From positions 179,859-243,858 of the forward strand of contig NZ_VJZT01000002.1 of NCBI RefSeq assembly GCF_007097245.1: 64,000 nucleotides of DNA, given 5' to 3'. Below the pieces are notes generated by a model, which was not told the origin of the DNA, searched no databases, and saw only the letters and a list, made by a program, of their open reading frames with translations. Of this stretch, positions 51,615-61,429 are shown one piece after another. Origin of the DNA: Flavobacterium restrictum (GTDB lineage Bacteria > Bacteroidota > Bacteroidia > Flavobacteriales > Flavobacteriaceae). The stretch's first letter is position 1; each line of letters begins with the position of its first letter. A program made the position numbers and the translations under genes.

Positions 51615-54485
51615 ATGAGTTACAAAAACCGTTATCTTCTACTTTTCTTTTTTTTAGCAACTCAAATACTGTTGTGTCAAATCAAGAATATTGGTCTACC
51701 TGACATTCGTAATTATAAAAAATCCGATTATAAAGGAGGTACACAAAACTGGAATATAGACCAAGACAAAAACGGAAATTTGTACTTTGCAAACAACGAT
51801 GGTTTGTATCAATTTGATGGGGCGACTTGGCGTAAATACGCATTGCCAAATACCACCAGTATTCGCTGTTTGAAAATTGACCATTATGGTAAAATTTTTG
51901 TGGGGAGTTACAATGAGTTTGGTTATTTTAAATCGAACTCAAAAGGAAAACTAGTTTATTTTTCGTTATCGAAATTTACGAACTTGAATACTACCAAAAT
52001 AATCGATTTTGTATGGAAAATACATCTTTACAAAGACGAAGTTATTTTTCAGTCATTTGAAAAAATGTATATTTTCAAAAACAACAAAATCAAATCCATC
52101 AATGCCCCTACTCGATTTCAGTTTTCATTTTTGGTAAAAAATCATCTTTACATTCAGGATATTAAAAACGGGATTCTAGAATATTCGAACGGAAAACTCT
52201 ATCCTTTAAAAGGTACCTATGCGCTCAATAACACTGAAATTTGGGGTATATTTTCATTGCCTAAAAACCAATTATTGATTAGCACGCTAAACAAAGGATT
52301 GTATGTTTACGGAAATGAAAAATTAACCCCATGGCAAACCGAAGCAAATGCGTTTATCCAAAAAAATAGTTCATTAGGCGGTGTGGCAATCGAGGATAAA
52401 TTTATTGTGCTCAACTCGGTTTTAAACGGCATTATTATATGCGATACGAGCGGCAAAATAATCCAACACATCAATGATAAAAAAGGACTTCAAAACAATA
52501 CCGTCCTGACTTCATTTGTAGACAGTAAAAACAATCTTTGGTTGGGACTGGACAACGGAATCACATTTGTCAACGAGAATTCACCGTTTACTTATTTTGG
52601 TTTTAGTCATAATATCAGCACCGTTTATGCCTCCATAATTCATAAAGGAAATCTTTATGTTGCCACAAATCAAGGTGTTTTTTTCCATCCATGGAATACT
52701 AATTTCAAGGAGGAAACCTTTGAACTTGTGGCAGGAACAACAGGTCAAGCTTGGAACGTACAAGTCATAGACGGTCAATTGTTGTGCGGGAATAACAACG
52801 GCGCTTTGGTCATTGAAGGGGCGAAAACGAGCAAAATACTAGACAACAAAGGATATTTTGGATTCAAAAAAATCCCAAATCATCCTAATTTTATAATTGG
52901 TTCCAACTACAATGGTTTTGCCTTATTTGAAAAAACTGGAAACAACTGGGAATACCGAAACCAAGTTGCGGGCTTCGACAAATCTTCGAGTAATTTTGAA
53001 CTTGATGCGAACAATTTATGGCTAAAAAAAGACGATTTAATATACAAAATGGTACTTTCCAATGATTACAAAAGCTTTAGATCCATACAAACATTTAAAA
53101 AACTATCCGATGCTACTACTGGAATTGGAAGCATTCAATACTTAAAAAACACGGTATATTTCCAAACGAACAACCATTTTTTTAAATATTCTAAAGAACA
53201 AAACCTTTTTTATGAAGATAAAAAAATGTCCGCGTTATTCCGTAGTATTCCAAAAATAAGTGCCTTAATCGAGGATAAATATGGCAATATTTGGTATTGT
53301 TTTAAGGAATCATTGGGCGTTTTAATGAGTAGTAGCTCCGGAAAATATTCAAATGTTGTTGCCCCTTTTTCTAATTTAACGGGGAACTTGGTCAACAACT
53401 ATATGTCTATAAACACCATTGACTCCAAGAACATTTTAATTGGTTTAACCGATGGTTTGGCGCATTTTGATTCGGAATCCTCCAACCATTTTGTGACCAA
53501 ACCCAAAGCGTATATTCGCAGTTTTTCCTTTCCCGGTAATACTTTGCTATTGGGAAATGGTCAAAATACAGTTCCAAGATGCACCATTCCGTTTTCGGCA
53601 AATCAGGTTCGGTTTACTTTTTCATCGCCAACCTACGAAAATCTTCAAAATGTAGAATTCTCCTATCAGTTAGAAAATTTTGACGAAAAATGGAGTAATT
53701 GGTCTACTATTTCGTTTAAGGAATACACCAATTTAAGAGAAGGAAATTACACCATGAGACTAAAGGTTCGCAACAGTTACGGCATCCAATCCCAGGAATC
53801 TCGTATTGAATTTACGATAGCTCCGCCTTGGTACCGTCATTTTTTGGCTTATTTTTTTTATATTTTACTAGTGCTCGCAGGCATTTATTATGTTCGGATT
53901 CGGATAAAAATGAAAATTCGAAAAAACAAATATTATGAAACCATTGAACAACGCCGATTGTATTTAGAAAAAGAATCACGAATCAGGCAGGAGCAATACC
54001 ATTTAGAAAAAGAAATTGAAAAACTTAAAAACGACAAACTGCAGATCAAGATTTTGGCCAAAGACAAAGAACTTGTCAACAATTCGCTTCAAGTGGTCAA
54101 GAAAAATAAAATTCTAAACGGAATTATTTACAAACTGAAAGACATTAACGCTGACTCATTTGACGAATCGACTAAATCCCAATTTACAAAACTCAACAAA
54201 AGCATTGTAAAAGAAGTGAATTCAGATAAAAGTTGGAAAGATTTAGAAAAACACATTAAGAATGTTCATTTTGATTTCTTGAAAAGATTAAAAGAGAAAT
54301 ACCCCACCATTTCGCCACGAGAACTCGATTTGTCCACGTATTTATTGATGAATATGTCGACCAAAGAAATTGCCGAAATCATGAATATTTCTAACGGTGG
54401 TGTGGAACTCGCTCGCTACCGATTGCGAAAAAAATTAGATCTTACCAAAAAAGAAAACCTAATTGGGTTTTTAATGCAGATTTAA
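51615..54485 (+). CDS. Membrane sensor-regulator: beta-propeller, Y_Y_Y domain and LuxR-type HTH
   Basis: The product, about 956 residues, starts with a signal peptide (MSYKNRYLLLFFFLATQILLC). A large periplasmic propeller region follows (two-component-regulator-propeller repeats such as GGTQNWNIDQDKNGNLYFANNDGLYQF), then a Y_Y_Y domain (FSYQLENFDEKWSNWSTISFKEY), one membrane segment (FLAYFFYILLVLAGIYYV), a coiled coil, and a C-terminal LuxR-like helix-turn-helix (ISPRELDLSTYLLMNMSTKEIAEIMNIS). No histidine kinase or receiver domain is present, so signal goes directly from periplasm to DNA-binding domain. Divergent from susC, it is the probable activator of this locus. Start moved to 51615 for the signal peptide. 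Confidence 0.88.
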   Translation: MSYKNRYLLLFFFLATQILLCQIKNIGLPDIRNYKKSDYKGGTQNWNIDQDKNGNLYFANNDGLYQFDGATWRKYALPNTTSIRCLKIDHYGKIFVGSYNEFGYFKSNSKGKLVYFSLSKFTNLNTTKIIDFVWKIHLYKDEVIFQSFEKMYIFKNNKIKSINAPTRFQFSFLVKNHLYIQDIKNGILEYSNGKLYPLKGTYALNNTEIWGIFSLPKNQLLISTLNKGLYVYGNEKLTPWQTEANAFIQKNSSLGGVAIEDKFIVLNSVLNGIIICDTSGKIIQHINDKKGLQNNTVLTSFVDSKNNLWLGLDNGITFVNENSPFTYFGFSHNISTVYASIIHKGNLYVATNQGVFFHPWNTNFKEETFELVAGTTGQAWNVQVIDGQLLCGNNNGALVIEGAKTSKILDNKGYFGFKKIPNHPNFIIGSNYNGFALFEKTGNNWEYRNQVAGFDKSSSNFELDANNLWLKKDDLIYKMVLSNDYKSFRSIQTFKKLSDATTGIGSIQYLKNTVYFQTNNHFFKYSKEQNLFYEDKKMSALFRSIPKISALIEDKYGNIWYCFKESLGVLMSSSSGKYSNVVAPFSNLTGNLVNNYMSINTIDSKNILIGLTDGLAHFDSESSNHFVTKPKAYIRSFSFPGNTLLLGNGQNTVPRCTIPFSANQVRFTFSSPTYENLQNVEFSYQLENFDEKWSNWSTISFKEYTNLREGNYTMRLKVRNSYGIQSQESRIEFTIAPPWYRHFLAYFFYILLVLAGIYYVRIRIKMKIRKNKYYETIEQRRLYLEKESRIRQEQYHLEKEIEKLKNDKLQIKILAKDKELVNNSLQVVKKNKILNGIIYKLKDINADSFDESTKSQFTKLNKSIVKEVNSDKSWKDLEKHIKNVHFDFLKRLKEKYPTISPRELDLSTYLLMNMSTKEIAEIMNISNGGVELARYRLRKKLDLTKKENLIGFLMQI

Positions 54486-54488
54486 GAC

Positions 54489-54523
54489 CAAAAAAAATCT
54501 CGTCGCTAGGACGAGATTTTTTA
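54489..54523. terminator. Bidirectional terminator between the sensor-regulator and queA
   Basis: AAAAATCTCGTC and GACGAGATTTTT enclose a 5-base loop, with A and T runs outside. The two genes converge here. Confidence 0.88.
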
Positions 54524-54538
54524 AGTATAATTATTCTA

Positions 54539-55588
54539 TTAAATGATGAGCATTGCATCACCGTAAGAATAAAATTTATATTCTTCCTTGATGGCTTCTT
54601 CGTATGCTTTTTTCATTAAATCGTGTCCACAAAAGGCAGAAACCATCATTAACAACGTTGATTTTGGTGTATGAAAGTTGGTTATCATGCAGGTTGGAAT
54701 GGTAAAGTCATGTGGAGGAAAAACGAATTTGTTTGTCCAACCATCAAAAGGATTTAAAGTGTTTTGAGACGAAACCGAACTTTCAACGGCACGCATTGAG
54801 GTGGTTCCTACGGTACAAATTCTTTTTTTGTTGGCTTTGGCATTGTTGACAATATCACAAGCTTCTTGGGTGATTTTCAACTCCTCGGAATCCATTTTGT
54901 GTTTAGACAAATCTTCAACCTCAACAGGATTGAAAGTTCCTAAACCTACGTGAAGCGTTACTTCGGCAAATTTTATTCCTTTTATTTCTAGTCGTTTTAA
55001 TAAATGTTTAGAAAAATGCAAACCAGCAGTTGGTGCTGCAACGGCTCCTTCTTCTTTGGCATAAATGGTTTGGTATCTTTCGGCATCTTCTGGAGTTACG
55101 TCTCTTGAAATGTATTTTGGAATAGGTGTTTCGCCCAGTTCTGTCAATTTATTTCTAAATTCTTCATAAGAGCCATCGTACAAGAAACGCAATGTTCTTC
55201 CACGAGAAGTCGTGTTGTCGATTACTTCGGCTACTAATGAGTCGTCATCGCCAAAATACAATTTGTTACCAATTCTAATTTTACGTGCTGGATCTACTAA
55301 TACGTCCCAAAGGCGTTGTTCGGCATTGAGTTCCCGCAACAAAAACACTTCGATTCTTGCGCCAGTTTTTTCTTTATTACCGTACAAACGAGCTGGAAAA
55401 ACTTTGGTATTATTCAAAATTAAAACATCGCCATCATCAAAATAATTGATCACATCTTTGAACATTTTGTGTTCTATTGTTTGTTTTTTACGATCAATTA
55501 CCATTAAACGAGATTCATCTCTATTTTCGGCAGGATATTCGGCAAGAAGTTCTTTTGGTAAATTGAATTGAAAATGGGATAATTTCAT
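54539..55588 (-). CDS. queA: S-adenosylmethionine:tRNA ribosyltransferase-isomerase
   Basis: QueA adds the ribosyl part of S-adenosylmethionine to preQ1 in tRNA, making epoxyqueuosine. The 349-residue protein shows [76 protein letters not shown] and [17 protein letters not shown], all family hallmarks. It is complete. Confidence 0.96.
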   Translation of the reverse strand: MKLSHFQFNLPKELLAEYPAENRDESRLMVIDRKKQTIEHKMFKDVINYFDDGDVLILNNTKVFPARLYGNKEKTGARIEVFLLRELNAEQRLWDVLVDPARKIRIGNKLYFGDDDSLVAEVIDNTTSRGRTLRFLYDGSYEEFRNKLTELGETPIPKYISRDVTPEDAERYQTIYAKEEGAVAAPTAGLHFSKHLLKRLEIKGIKFAEVTLHVGLGTFNPVEVEDLSKHKMDSEELKITQEACDIVNNAKANKKRICTVGTTSMRAVESSVSSQNTLNPFDGWTNKFVFPPHDFTIPTCMITNFHTPKSTLLMMVSAFCGHDLMKKAYEEAIKEEYKFYSYGDAMLII

Positions 55589-55665
55589 CTTATAAAGTTA
55601 GAAGTTATGAATTATAAATTATGACCTTCGGCTACGCTCTGGATGACAATTTTAATTCGAGTATG

Positions 55666-55697
55666 CAAATATACGATTGTAAGATAGGCGTTGTCAA
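55666..55697 (-). promoter_or_regulatory. Promoter of queA
   Basis: On the reverse strand TTG (55695-55697) and TATATTTG (55666-55673) are 21 bases apart, matching the Bacteroidota layout. The -7 box is about 78 bases before the queA start. Confidence 0.6.
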
Positions 55698-55750
55698 GTG
55701 TTTTGCTGTTTATTTTCGTTTTCAATGGAAAGACGCCAAGTCACCAAGTT

Positions 55751-56998
55751 TTATATTTCAGAAATTTGCAATCCCAAACTTTTCATATCGGTCCAAAAAT
55801 CAGGGTAGGATTTTGAAACTACTTCGGCATTTTCTATAATTATAGGCACTTTTAAGGCTAATGGTGCAAATGCCATTGCCATTCTATGATCGTTATAAGT
55901 GGCAATTTTTACATTTGGATTAATTGCGTTTGAAGCTACAAGTGTCAAACTATCATTCGTTACCATAATGTTTGCGCCTAGTTTAGTCAATTCAATTCGT
56001 AGTGCTTCGAGCCTATCCGTTTCTTTGATTTTCAAGGTATGCAATCCCGTTAAGTGGCATCCTATTCCTAATCCAAGACAAGTCACTACTATGGTTTGAG
56101 CAATATCCGGGGTGTTGTTGAGTTCTAAATTTAAAGTTTCTAGCTTGAAATCAGGTTGTTTGACCAATGTCATTTTGTTTTCGTCAAAATGAGTCGTCAC
56201 ACCCATTTGTGCATAAATACCAACCAAAGCCGAATCGCCTTGCAAGCTTGTAGGCTTGTAACTTGTTAACGAAATGCTAGCCTGGTCAGACAAAGCTACT
56301 AAACTAAAAAAATAAGAAGCCGAGCTCCAATCGGATTCTACGGTCATGGTCTTGGTAGCTACTGCTTGTTGGGGATATATTTTGATCATATTTCCTTCAA
56401 AACTGGTTTGAATATCCAAATCGTTAAGCAAAGCCAAAGTCATTTTGATATAAGGCACCGAGGTGATTTCGCCAACCAAAGTCAATTCGATTCCGTTTTC
56501 TAGTTTTGGAGCGATTAACAGCAATGCCGATATGTACTGACTGCTTACATTAGCAGGAATAGAGACTTTGTTTGCCGTTATTTTTTGCCCTTTAATTCGA
56601 ATGGGCGGATAGCCTACTTGATTTTCATACGTGATGTGAGCCCCTAATTGTTGTAAGGCTTCGACCAAAACTTGTATGGGACGCTCGGTCATACGTTGCG
56701 AGCCTGTAAGGACTATTTCTCGCCCTTCGCTTCCTGCAAAATAAGCGGTAAGAAAACGCATTGCCGTACCAGCATGATGAATATCCACAATTTGGTTAGT
56801 GGTTGGTGCTTGGTGGTTGATGGCTAGTGCTTTTTGCATCACTTCGGAATCATCTGAATTAGACGTATTTGCCAAAGCAATATTGGGGTATAAGGCTTGC
56901 AGGAGCAATAATCGATTGGTTTCGCTTTTTGAACCTGTTATGTTTACTTGTAAATTGTCTATTGTGAATGGTGAACTAGTGGTTAAAAGTAAATTCAT
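55751..56998 (-). CDS. aroA: 3-phosphoshikimate 1-carboxyvinyltransferase (EPSP synthase)
   Basis: AroA makes 5-enolpyruvylshikimate 3-phosphate, a step of chorismate and aromatic amino acid synthesis. The protein, about 415 residues, contains the shikimate-phosphate/PEP site GSKSETNRLLLLQAL, the GTAMRFLTAYFA loop, GSQRMTERPIQVLVEAL, SSQYISALLL, and LKIKETDRLEALRIELTKLGA followed by YNDHRMAMAFA. It starts MNLLLTTSS at 56998; an upstream in-frame ATG at 57058 would add 20 residues without family support. Confidence 0.94.
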   Translation of the reverse strand: MNLLLTTSSPFTIDNLQVNITGSKSETNRLLLLQALYPNIALANTSNSDDSEVMQKALAINHQAPTTNQIVDIHHAGTAMRFLTAYFAGSEGREIVLTGSQRMTERPIQVLVEALQQLGAHITYENQVGYPPIRIKGQKITANKVSIPANVSSQYISALLLIAPKLENGIELTLVGEITSVPYIKMTLALLNDLDIQTSFEGNMIKIYPQQAVATKTMTVESDWSSASYFFSLVALSDQASISLTSYKPTSLQGDSALVGIYAQMGVTTHFDENKMTLVKQPDFKLETLNLELNNTPDIAQTIVVTCLGLGIGCHLTGLHTLKIKETDRLEALRIELTKLGANIMVTNDSLTLVASNAINPNVKIATYNDHRMAMAFAPLALKVPIIIENAEVVSKSYPDFWTDMKSLGLQISEI

Positions 56999-57075
56999 TT
57001 TTTTTGAATTGTAAATTAATTTAAAGGCGCAATTTACCACTCCGCATTTATAATTCATAATTTATAAACTATAAA

Positions 57076-57402
57076 TTACTTCAATTTGTCGTTGTTTTTG
57101 TGACGGTCTTTGTCCCGAATGGACTTCAAATCCATTTTTTGGTCAAAAGCGGCTTGCAAATCAATTCCAGTTTGGTTCGCTAGACACAAAACCACAAACA
57201 CAACATCGGCCAGTTCTTCGCCAAGGTCTTTGTTTTTATCGCTTTCTTTTTCGGATTGTTCCCCGTAACGTCGGGCAATAATTCGGGCTACTTCACCTAC
57301 TTCTTCTGTAAGTTGCGCCATATTGGTCAATTCGTTAAAGTAGCGAACACCGTGTTCTTTGATCCAAGTATCTACGTCGAGTTGTGCGTTTTTTAGGTTC
57401 AT
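57076..57402 (-). CDS. MazG-like nucleotide pyrophosphohydrolase
   Basis: The 108-residue protein has the all-alpha NTP pyrophosphohydrolase signature: EEVGEVARIIARRYGE followed by DLGEELADVVFVVLCLAN, giving the EExxE...ExxD metal site. Single-domain members hydrolyse dNTPs or NTPs to monophosphates, perhaps as house cleaning. It is upstream of aroA in the same direction, with its stop 77 bases before the aroA start. Confidence 0.88.
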   Translation of the reverse strand: MNLKNAQLDVDTWIKEHGVRYFNELTNMAQLTEEVGEVARIIARRYGEQSEKESDKNKDLGEELADVVFVVLCLANQTGIDLQAAFDQKMDLKSIRDKDRHKNNDKLK

Positions 57403-57457
57403 GGGATTTAGTTTTTTTATTAGTTTAACCCTTTCGGGGTTGTTGAAGGTAGAAAAT

Positions 57458-59425
57458 TTAGATCTTTTTCAACACAATTTTTTCATTTTGTTTGGCAATT
57501 ACTTGCTGAAAATAATTTTTAAGCATATCGTAGTCTTCGGCTGCAAAAATAGCTTTATTTATTTCTTTTACCACTTCAATATTTACTGTATCCTTTTCAC
57601 TATTTACATTCATCACATAGGATGCTTCTTTGTTTTCTGTAACAATCCTAATTGACGCTGGCAACGATTCAATACTATATCCATGTGGGACTTTTAAAGA
57701 GACCGTATAAATATACCGATGAGGGTATCCAAAATAAATAGGCATTTGTCTTACTTCCTGACGAAATGGATTGGTAGTAACTGTAAAAAAAAGTATTGGA
57801 TTCAGGAATAGCTTTCCTGCAATATTATCATATGAATGATCCCATTTAAAATTAAAACTTTCAAATACTGGCTTTGCCAAATCTTGACTTTTATTATCTA
57901 TAAAATAATCTGTAATTTCAATTTTGTTTAAATTGTTTTCTAAATATTCCAAATAGATATCCTTACTTTTATCACCATTTGTTTCTCTAAAATTAAAAGC
58001 AGAATAATCTGTTCTTTTTACAGTAAGGAGCCCTTCAATAATTCTTAAATCAGGTTGTATAGTTGCTTTTATATTGTAATGATCCTCTGAAACTATAGCA
58101 GGAATTAAATCAATTTCCTTTGAAGAGCCATCCTCTTTAATAAGCCTTCCTTGCCAATTTAAAAGATTTAACGGCAAGACATTTGATGTTGTAAATTTAT
58201 TTGTTATGTCTAATAAAATTTTCTGACCGTCAATTTCAGCAACAGCAATAACATAATTAAAAACTGTTCTGTTAGGAAATACAGGAATGCCATTTTCAAT
58301 GGTGCTAACTAAAACTGGATTTGCTATAATTCCAGCAGTTTTTAACATTGAAATCAGCATAAAATTTATTTCGGCAACATTACCTGTTTTTGACTCATAA
58401 GCTTTTTCAACACCTTTATCAGCATAATATCCCATTACTTTGTTCCAATTCATTTTATTTTGAACATACTTAAAAATAACATTTAAACGTTCTACAGGTG
58501 TATTTATATGTAGTAACAATCCATTTAAATCTTTTGAATAATAATTCCTAATCTTAATCTCATCCCCAAAATTTTTATTTTTATAAATTGTTGCTGCAAC
58601 TCCCTCCCATGTTCGCGCATAATCAACAACTGGCATATCAGGAAATCTTTTTGTTTCTAACTCATTTTGTATTGCCCCTAGATAATTATCAATATTATCT
58701 ACAAATTCTTCTTTATTAAGTGCTGGAATATTTTTGGAACTATACAAGCTGTTATTTTGTTTATACCCTAGAGCATATTCTTTCTTACTATCTACAACTT
58801 CCATTTTCGTTTCAATTTCCTGACTCCCTTTAAGTAATGAGTTGTAAATGAAATATTCTGGAATTTCGGTTTTGTATTCAAAAAAATTAACTGGAATATC
58901 ATATTGAAAATCAAAATCTGGAAACCGAACTAAATTCTCTGATTCTAAAACATATTTAAACTCTATAACCGACCCTATTTTTACATTTGGTAAAGTAATA
59001 GTAGCCTGATTCCAATATTTATTTATTTTGGTTTTAAAATTACCTTCGTTATTTAACTTTGTTTTCACAATTTTTCCATCTTCAAGATTATAAGTTACCG
59101 CACTCGAAAACCGAACTTTATCATCATTCAAATTTTCATACCCAACGTAATACGAAACTTTTTGATTGGCCCAACTTAAGCCTTCAAGACTATAAATTTT
59201 TATCCTAAATTCACACTCGTGATTAGCAGTAAAGCCCGTTGCATTCGTGTAGGTAAAAAAAGTCTTTCCTCTTTTGAACAGCACTGCTGCGACTGCACTT
59301 GAATCTATTGGATGTTTTTTTTCGTTCAATTCTGCAACAGAAACCTTTCCTAATTCAAACTTTTGAGCATATGTATTCACAATAGCAATGATCAATAACA
59401 AAACAATATATAATTTAGCTTTCAT
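57458..59425 (-). CDS. DUF3857/transglutaminase-like protein, paralogue 1 of the array
   Basis: The 655-residue protein has a signal peptide (MKAKLYIVLLLIIAIVNTYAQ), a DUF3857 domain (FELGKVSVAELNEKKHPIDSSAVAAVLFKRG... SVIEFKYVLES) and a transglutaminase-like core. The C-terminal DUF3858-like domain includes KVPHGYSIESLPASI. The core position of the catalytic Cys reads TGNVAEINFML and that of the His reads FNYVIAVAEI, so both are lost while LLDIT keeps the Asp. It is probably a noncatalytic binding or scaffolding protein of the envelope. Last gene of four tandem copies. Confidence 0.88.
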   Translation of the reverse strand: MKAKLYIVLLLIIAIVNTYAQKFELGKVSVAELNEKKHPIDSSAVAAVLFKRGKTFFTYTNATGFTANHECEFRIKIYSLEGLSWANQKVSYYVGYENLNDDKVRFSSAVTYNLEDGKIVKTKLNNEGNFKTKINKYWNQATITLPNVKIGSVIEFKYVLESENLVRFPDFDFQYDIPVNFFEYKTEIPEYFIYNSLLKGSQEIETKMEVVDSKKEYALGYKQNNSLYSSKNIPALNKEEFVDNIDNYLGAIQNELETKRFPDMPVVDYARTWEGVAATIYKNKNFGDEIKIRNYYSKDLNGLLLHINTPVERLNVIFKYVQNKMNWNKVMGYYADKGVEKAYESKTGNVAEINFMLISMLKTAGIIANPVLVSTIENGIPVFPNRTVFNYVIAVAEIDGQKILLDITNKFTTSNVLPLNLLNWQGRLIKEDGSSKEIDLIPAIVSEDHYNIKATIQPDLRIIEGLLTVKRTDYSAFNFRETNGDKSKDIYLEYLENNLNKIEITDYFIDNKSQDLAKPVFESFNFKWDHSYDNIAGKLFLNPILFFTVTTNPFRQEVRQMPIYFGYPHRYIYTVSLKVPHGYSIESLPASIRIVTENKEASYVMNVNSEKDTVNIEVVKEINKAIFAAEDYDMLKNYFQQVIAKQNEKIVLKKI

Positions 59426-59429
59426 ATTA

Positions 59430-61421
59430 TTACCTCTTTTTCAACACAATTTGCTCCTTTTCTTTTTCAATTATTTTTTGAAAAAAATCTTTCAGCGCAT
59501 CATAATAATCTGCTGATACGATTGCCTTATTTAGCTCCATGCTGACCTGAATTTGAATTTTGTTTCCTACTAAAAGCGTATCCAACGAAAAGGAAGCAAC
59601 CGAATCTGGTGTGACAATTTTGATCCCTTTTGGCATTGATTCTATTGCAAATCCCTCCGGAATTTCAAAATTTATGGAAAACTTTTCCAGTTTTGGATAT
59701 TGAAAATAAATAGGCATTACACGTTTTTCTTGCACAAACGGATTTACAGTCGTAGTAAAAAACAACATGGGATTAATGTACATTTTGCCATTAATTATAT
59801 CAGAATGTTTTTCGGTACTGAAAGTAAAAGTCTCGGTAACTGGTTTGGAAAAATCAGTCGCCGTATTCTCAATACTATAGTCGCTGATGTCAACGCCGTT
59901 CCAATCATTCTCTATTTTTTCAAGATAATTATCTTTATTCATTCTTGCATTTTCTTCTCTAAAACGCAAGGCATCATAATCTTTTCTTTGAATTCGGATT
60001 TTGCCTGCCATTTTGCCATTAGCATCAATATTCAGTAACAAACTGTAGTTTTTTCTGGAAGGTAAACTGGGATATAAATTAATTTCAGCCGAATTACCGT
60101 CTTGTTCTATGAGCCGTCCTGTCCAATTAAGAACTGGCAAAGGCAAGATATTAGGTGAGGTGAATTTATTGGTTGCGTCTAACAAAATTTGTTTGTCATC
60201 AATTTGAACGGCGGCGATAACATAATTAAAAATCGTTCGGTTGGGATAGGTTGGAATACCACGATCTACGGTACAGGTCAATACTGGATTAGCTTTAATA
60301 CCTGCTAATTTGAGCATTGCAATCAAAATAAAGTTAATCTCGGCTACATTCCCAGTTCGGTCTAAATAGGCTTTTTTGACACCTTTGTCTGTATAAAAGC
60401 CATAATCATTGTTCCAATTCATTTTATTTTGGACAAACTTAAAAATGATGTCCATTTTCTCTTCGGGAGTGGTGGCGTCCTTCAAAATTGCTCGTACATC
60501 TTGCTCCAGATAAGCATGTTCGTTGAGCTCTTTGCCAAAATCGTCTTCCTTATAAATTGTTTTTGCTACACCTTCCCAAGTTATGGAATAGTCCTTGACG
60601 GGTTCCTCTGGAAAACGAGTTCGTTCTAATTCATAATTGATGTAGGATCTATAGTTTTTTATGTTGTCTACATAATTCTCGCCTATCAGTGCGGGAACAT
60701 TCTCGGCAGTAAACATGGAATTTATTTGCTTATAATACATATTGACGGTAGCATTGAATTTATCCTCGTAATTTTGGCTTCCATTCTCGAGTTTCATTTC
60801 ATTTTTGACCGCTACAAACCCTTTTAGAATAGGTTTGTAAATAAAAAATTCAGGCGTTTTTGAGTTGTATTCAAAATAATCAACAGGAATATCGTATTGC
60901 ACATTAAAAACAGGAAACTTGGTAATATTAGCTGATTTTAAGGTGTATTTGAATTCAATAACCGATCCTACCTTTACATTAGGCAATACAATAGTGGCTT
61001 CATTCCAATATTTATTTACATTTTGCTTGAAAGTTCCCTCGTTAGTCAGCTTTGTTTTTACTACCGTTTTATTTTCAAGATTATAAGTCATTCCATTCGA
61101 AAATTCTACCACATCTTTCTTATCATTTTCGTAACCTACATAATACGGAACAGTAAAATTAGCCCAACTCAAGCCTTCCTTTTTATAAATTTTTATTCTG
61201 ATTTGAAATTCATGAACTACCGAAAACCCATTTCTTATATCATATACAAAAACAGTTTTTGCCTTATTGAACAAGATTGCAGCCACAGCAGTAGTATCGT
61301 TTGGATGGACTTTACTTTCTAATTCGGCCATAGAAACTTTGCCTAACTCCTGATTTTGCGCTGTTGCATTGGCAAAAAACAGCAGCACAAAAAACACTAA
61401 ACGGATTGTTTTGAAAAACAT
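59430..61421 (-). CDS. DUF3857/transglutaminase-like protein, paralogue 2 of the array
   Basis: The 663-residue protein has the same architecture as its neighbours: signal peptide (IRLVFFVLLFFANATAQ), DUF3857 (QELGKVSMAELESKVHPNDTTAVAAILF), transglutaminase-like core with TGNVAEINFILIAMLKLAGIKANPVLT and FNYVIAAVQIDDKQILLDATNKF, and the C-terminal domain NFEIPEGFAIESMPKGIKI. The Cys and His of the classical triad are absent. It starts 8 bases before paralogue 3's stop and ends 4 bases before paralogue 1's start, a tight operon. Confidence 0.88.
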   Translation of the reverse strand: MFFKTIRLVFFVLLFFANATAQNQELGKVSMAELESKVHPNDTTAVAAILFNKAKTVFVYDIRNGFSVVHEFQIRIKIYKKEGLSWANFTVPYYVGYENDKKDVVEFSNGMTYNLENKTVVKTKLTNEGTFKQNVNKYWNEATIVLPNVKVGSVIEFKYTLKSANITKFPVFNVQYDIPVDYFEYNSKTPEFFIYKPILKGFVAVKNEMKLENGSQNYEDKFNATVNMYYKQINSMFTAENVPALIGENYVDNIKNYRSYINYELERTRFPEEPVKDYSITWEGVAKTIYKEDDFGKELNEHAYLEQDVRAILKDATTPEEKMDIIFKFVQNKMNWNNDYGFYTDKGVKKAYLDRTGNVAEINFILIAMLKLAGIKANPVLTCTVDRGIPTYPNRTIFNYVIAAVQIDDKQILLDATNKFTSPNILPLPVLNWTGRLIEQDGNSAEINLYPSLPSRKNYSLLLNIDANGKMAGKIRIQRKDYDALRFREENARMNKDNYLEKIENDWNGVDISDYSIENTATDFSKPVTETFTFSTEKHSDIINGKMYINPMLFFTTTVNPFVQEKRVMPIYFQYPKLEKFSINFEIPEGFAIESMPKGIKIVTPDSVASFSLDTLLVGNKIQIQVSMELNKAIVSADYYDALKDFFQKIIEKEKEQIVLKKR

Positions 61422-61429
61422 AGTTGTAT

